Source: Thermoanaerobacterium sp.
Lineage (GTDB): Bacteria > Bacillota > Thermoanaerobacteria > Thermoanaerobacterales > Thermoanaerobacteraceae
DNA length: 8,292 nt
Direction of reading: 5' to 3'
Assembly (NCBI GenBank): GCA_029960905.1
Contig: JASBVU010000065.1
Span: 1-8,292 of the forward strand
A model generated the notes under the pieces. That model saw only the letters and a program-made list of their open reading frames with translations, searched no databases and was not told the origin of the DNA. Position 1 is the stretch's first letter, and each line of letters begins with the position of its first letter. Shown here piece by piece: positions 6,893 to 8,292 of the stretch. The position numbers and the translations under genes are program-made.

Positions 6893-6902
6893 CGGTATCC
6901 TT
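6875..6902. terminator. Shared bidirectional hairpin at the patA/perR convergence
   Basis: A perfect ten-base-pair stem, AAGGATACCG (6875-6884) with CGGTATCCTT (6893-6902), encloses the eight-base loop TCATTTAG. The loop contains exactly the TGA stop of the minus-strand regulator (6885-6887) and the TAG stop of the aminotransferase (6890-6892), so the stem arms lie inside both coding regions. The T tracts on either side are short (TTTCCCTT on plus, TTCTTTAATTT on minus), so termination may be incomplete, but the hairpin should protect the 3' ends of both messages. Confidence 0.6.
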
Positions 6903-7316
6903 TCCCTTGCATTGAGGACAATAGCCGTAGAAATAAAGCTTTTGATTTTTGATATCGTAATCAGTTAACTTGTTGACTTTTTCTATCAAGTCGTCAAAAT
7001 CAGCATCCTCCAGATCATCAACCCTGTGGCATTTATAACATATGACATGGGGATGCGATGCTACGTTGGCATCATATCTAAAACTTCCCTCTCCTACATT
7101 GAGTTCCTGTACCAGATTTATTTTTTTTAACATATCTACGGTTTTATACACTGTGGCAAGGCTCATGGTCGGGAAGTTATCCTTTAAACTATTGTATATC
7201 ATGTCAATGCTCGGGTGTGATTTGGTGTTTTTTAACATATCGTATATTGCCAGCCTCTGTGGTGTAACTTTAAAACCTTTTTCTTTTAATATAATCGAGA
7301 GATCTTCTATCGACAT
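6885..7316 (-). CDS. perR: PerR-type Fur family peroxide-sensing repressor
   Basis: A 143-residue Fur family DNA-binding metalloregulator. The winged helix covers about residues 10-75 (VTPQRLAIYDML, then MSLATVYKTVDML). The structural zinc site is C93xxC96 with C133xxC136. The regulatory metal ligands His34, Asp82, His88, His90 and Asp101 sit at a constant offset of minus three from Bacillus PerR His37, Asp85, His91, His93 and Asp104. Asp82 in place of the Glu of Fur favours PerR, which loses DNA binding when iron-catalysed oxidation alters its His ligands. Such repressors control peroxide defence in anaerobes. AAAGGAAG (minus strand, 7323-7330) precedes the ATG. A consensus promoter and a PerR-box-like palindrome lie upstream, so self-repression is likely. 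Zur or Fur remain less likely alternatives. Confidence 0.92.
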   Translation of the reverse strand: MSIEDLSIILKEKGFKVTPQRLAIYDMLKNTKSHPSIDMIYNSLKDNFPTMSLATVYKTVDMLKKINLVQELNVGEGSFRYDANVASHPHVICYKCHRVDDLEDADFDDLIEKVNKLTDYDIKNQKLYFYGYCPQCKGKDTAK

Positions 7317-7332
7317 ACGAATCTTCCTTTAA

Positions 7333-7347
7333 TAGTAATTATTAATA
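7333..7347. promoter_or_regulatory. Candidate PerR box in the perR leader
   Basis: TAGTAATTATTAATA is a 7-1-7 inverted repeat that agrees with the PerR box TTATAATnATTATAA at 10 of 14 positions, including the whole core TAATnATTA. It lies between the predicted transcription start (about 7363) and the perR start codon, where a bound repressor would block transcription. The AT-rich setting raises the chance of coincidence. Confidence 0.45.
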
Positions 7348-7369
7348 AATATATACTTTACGTGATAAT

Positions 7370-7398
7370 ATTATATGCAAAAAAAGTTTTTTTGTCAA
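7370..7398 (-). promoter_or_regulatory. Consensus sigma-A promoter of perR
   Basis: On the minus strand, TTGACA (7393-7398) and TATAAT (7370-7375) are separated by exactly 17 bases: a perfect vegetative promoter pointing at the perR start 54 bases on. The -10 is embedded in ATAATATTAT, a small palindrome that might be a second half-site for a Fur-type repressor. Such a strong promoter fits a gene held down by its own product. Confidence 0.85.
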
Positions 7399-7427
7399 TT
7401 GACCGCAATAGTTTTTTATTTTAAAAT
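7399..7427 (+). promoter_or_regulatory. Sigma-A promoter of the HAD hydrolase gene
   Basis: TTGACC (7399-7404) and TAAAAT (7422-7427) with a 17-base spacer match the consensus at ten of twelve positions. The transcript would start near 7434 and leave a leader of about 24 bases before the ATG at 7458. The -35 directly abuts the -35 of the opposite promoter, forming the palindrome GTCAATTGAC. Confidence 0.75.
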
Positions 7428-7457
7428 AAAAAAAGCAAGAGAAAAAGAGGTGTTTTG

Positions 7458-8285
7458 ATGAAATACAGGTTGTTAGCAATGGATATGGATGGAACTTTTC
7501 TAAATAGTCAAAGCATGCCTATAGAAAGAAACATACAGGCGCTAAAAAAGGCAAAAGAAAAAGGTGCTGTTATTGCTTTTGCTTCAGGGAGGATTTATCC
7601 GGCTATAAATGAATACGTCAGGATGTTTGGCGATGATGTAGCTGTTATAGCGTGTAACGGTGCTCTTGTTTACAAATCGGCTAAAGATGGCATCATATAC
7701 AGGAGTTATATGCCCTATGAGGAAGTTATAAAGTTGCTGGAGATAGCACGGGAATATAAATTGTACTATCACTTTTTCACTGAGGATAGGCTTTTTACAG
7801 TACAGTTAAAGTATGGTTCTCTATTGTATAAGACGTGGAACGACAGATTACCACCGCAGGAGAGGATGATGATAGAAATTATAGATGATCCTTATGAAGT
7901 AATTTCTCAATATAAAGATAATCTGGTTAAATTTGTGGTAAGTGATGATGATACGGATTTTCTGGACAATGTGGTGAGGAAAAGGATAGAGGAAAGTGGT
8001 AATTTCGAAGTAACTAAATCGGCCAAAAACAATCTTGAGATAATGGTTAAAGGGGTGAGCAAGGGGAGGGGTCTTGAGATTTTGTCAAAATATCTCGACA
8101 TACCTAAGGAGCAGATAATAGCGGTTGGCGATAGTTTAAACGATATATCTATGATTAGATATGCAGGATTGGGAGTAGCTATGGGAAACGCTGACGAGAG
8201 GGTTATACCGTGGGCTGATTATATAGCGCCGACCAATGATGAAGGCGGAATAGCTCACGTGGTAGAAAAATTTATGTTGAGTTAA
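7458..8285 (+). CDS. Cof-type HAD-IIB family phosphatase
   Basis: A 275-residue soluble haloacid-dehalogenase phosphohydrolase of the Cof (subfamily IIB) group, which removes phosphate from small metabolites such as sugar phosphates or FMN. Four motifs are seen: motif I DMDGTFLN with nucleophile Asp9 and acid Asp11; motif II FASGR with Ser43; motif III Lys202 in SKGRGLE; motif IV GDSLNDISM with the magnesium ligands Asp225 and Asp229. The region between motifs II and III (about 84-190) is the type IIB cap that sets substrate choice. TNDEGGIAHVVEKF closes the protein, as is usual in the family. ATG 7458 is preferred over the TTG at 7455 because AGAGGTG at 7446-7452 is five bases away. It is divergent from perR, and both promoters share a back-to-back -35 region. 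The exact substrate cannot be read from sequence. Confidence 0.92.
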   Translation: MKYRLLAMDMDGTFLNSQSMPIERNIQALKKAKEKGAVIAFASGRIYPAINEYVRMFGDDVAVIACNGALVYKSAKDGIIYRSYMPYEEVIKLLEIAREYKLYYHFFTEDRLFTVQLKYGSLLYKTWNDRLPPQERMMIEIIDDPYEVISQYKDNLVKFVVSDDDTDFLDNVVRKRIEESGNFEVTKSAKNNLEIMVKGVSKGRGLEILSKYLDIPKEQIIAVGDSLNDISMIRYAGLGVAMGNADERVIPWADYIAPTNDEGGIAHVVEKFMLS

Positions 8286-8292
8286 TGGGAGA

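Overview
The window comes from a low-GC Gram-positive bacterium, most likely a member of the Clostridia and perhaps a thermophilic anaerobe. The evidence is the AT-rich sequence, strong purine-rich ribosome binding sites, TTG and GTG starts, sigma-A-type promoters, a PerR/Fur regulator and a PatA-type aminotransferase close in pattern to the Bacillus protein. The genus cannot be fixed from the sequence alone.

Left part (1-3978, + strand). The window opens in a decayed, unidentified coding sequence (1-316) with a one-base frameshift and two internal stops. A 22-codon reading frame with a good ribosome binding site follows (363-431); it looks like the N-terminal stub of a MarR-type regulator. 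Two ABC exporter half-transporter genes come next, 11 bases apart (459-2198 and 2210-3978). The first is intact. The second is broken by an apparent single T loss in a short T run at 3405-3408, between its Walker A motif and its Q-loop, so no complete exporter pair can be made as written unless the shift is a sequencing error or is bypassed.

Middle (3971-5710). Behind the exporter lies the C-terminal scrap of a Tn554-like tyrosine recombinase, recognised by a VQELLAHA box and a CxC-type cysteine cluster (3971-4132). Then come a small four-helix membrane protein with its own extended -10 promoter and terminator (4193-4579), a transcription-terminator region, and on the minus strand the wreck of an ECF sigma factor and its partner, a probable anti-sigma factor (4799 to about 5575). 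The sigma factor has lost most of region 2 and has two frameshifts. The partner has kept its outer domain but lost its membrane segment.

Right part (5711-8285). This part is intact and orderly: a PatA-like aminotransferase (+), a convergent PerR-type metal-dependent peroxide regulator (-), and a divergent Cof-type HAD phosphatase (+). The patA and perR genes overlap by 8 bases, and both stop codons sit in the loop of one hairpin. The perR and HAD promoters lie back to back with abutting -35 boxes.

The main message is contrast. The 5.6 kb on the left holds five broken genes among two or three intact ones, while the 2.6 kb on the right is compact and well kept. Four of the breaks are one-base indels, several in or next to homopolymers, so draft-sequence error must be excluded before all of them are called real decay. 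The in-frame stops and missing domains cannot be explained that way. I found no CRISPR array, tRNA, rRNA or convincing new defence system.
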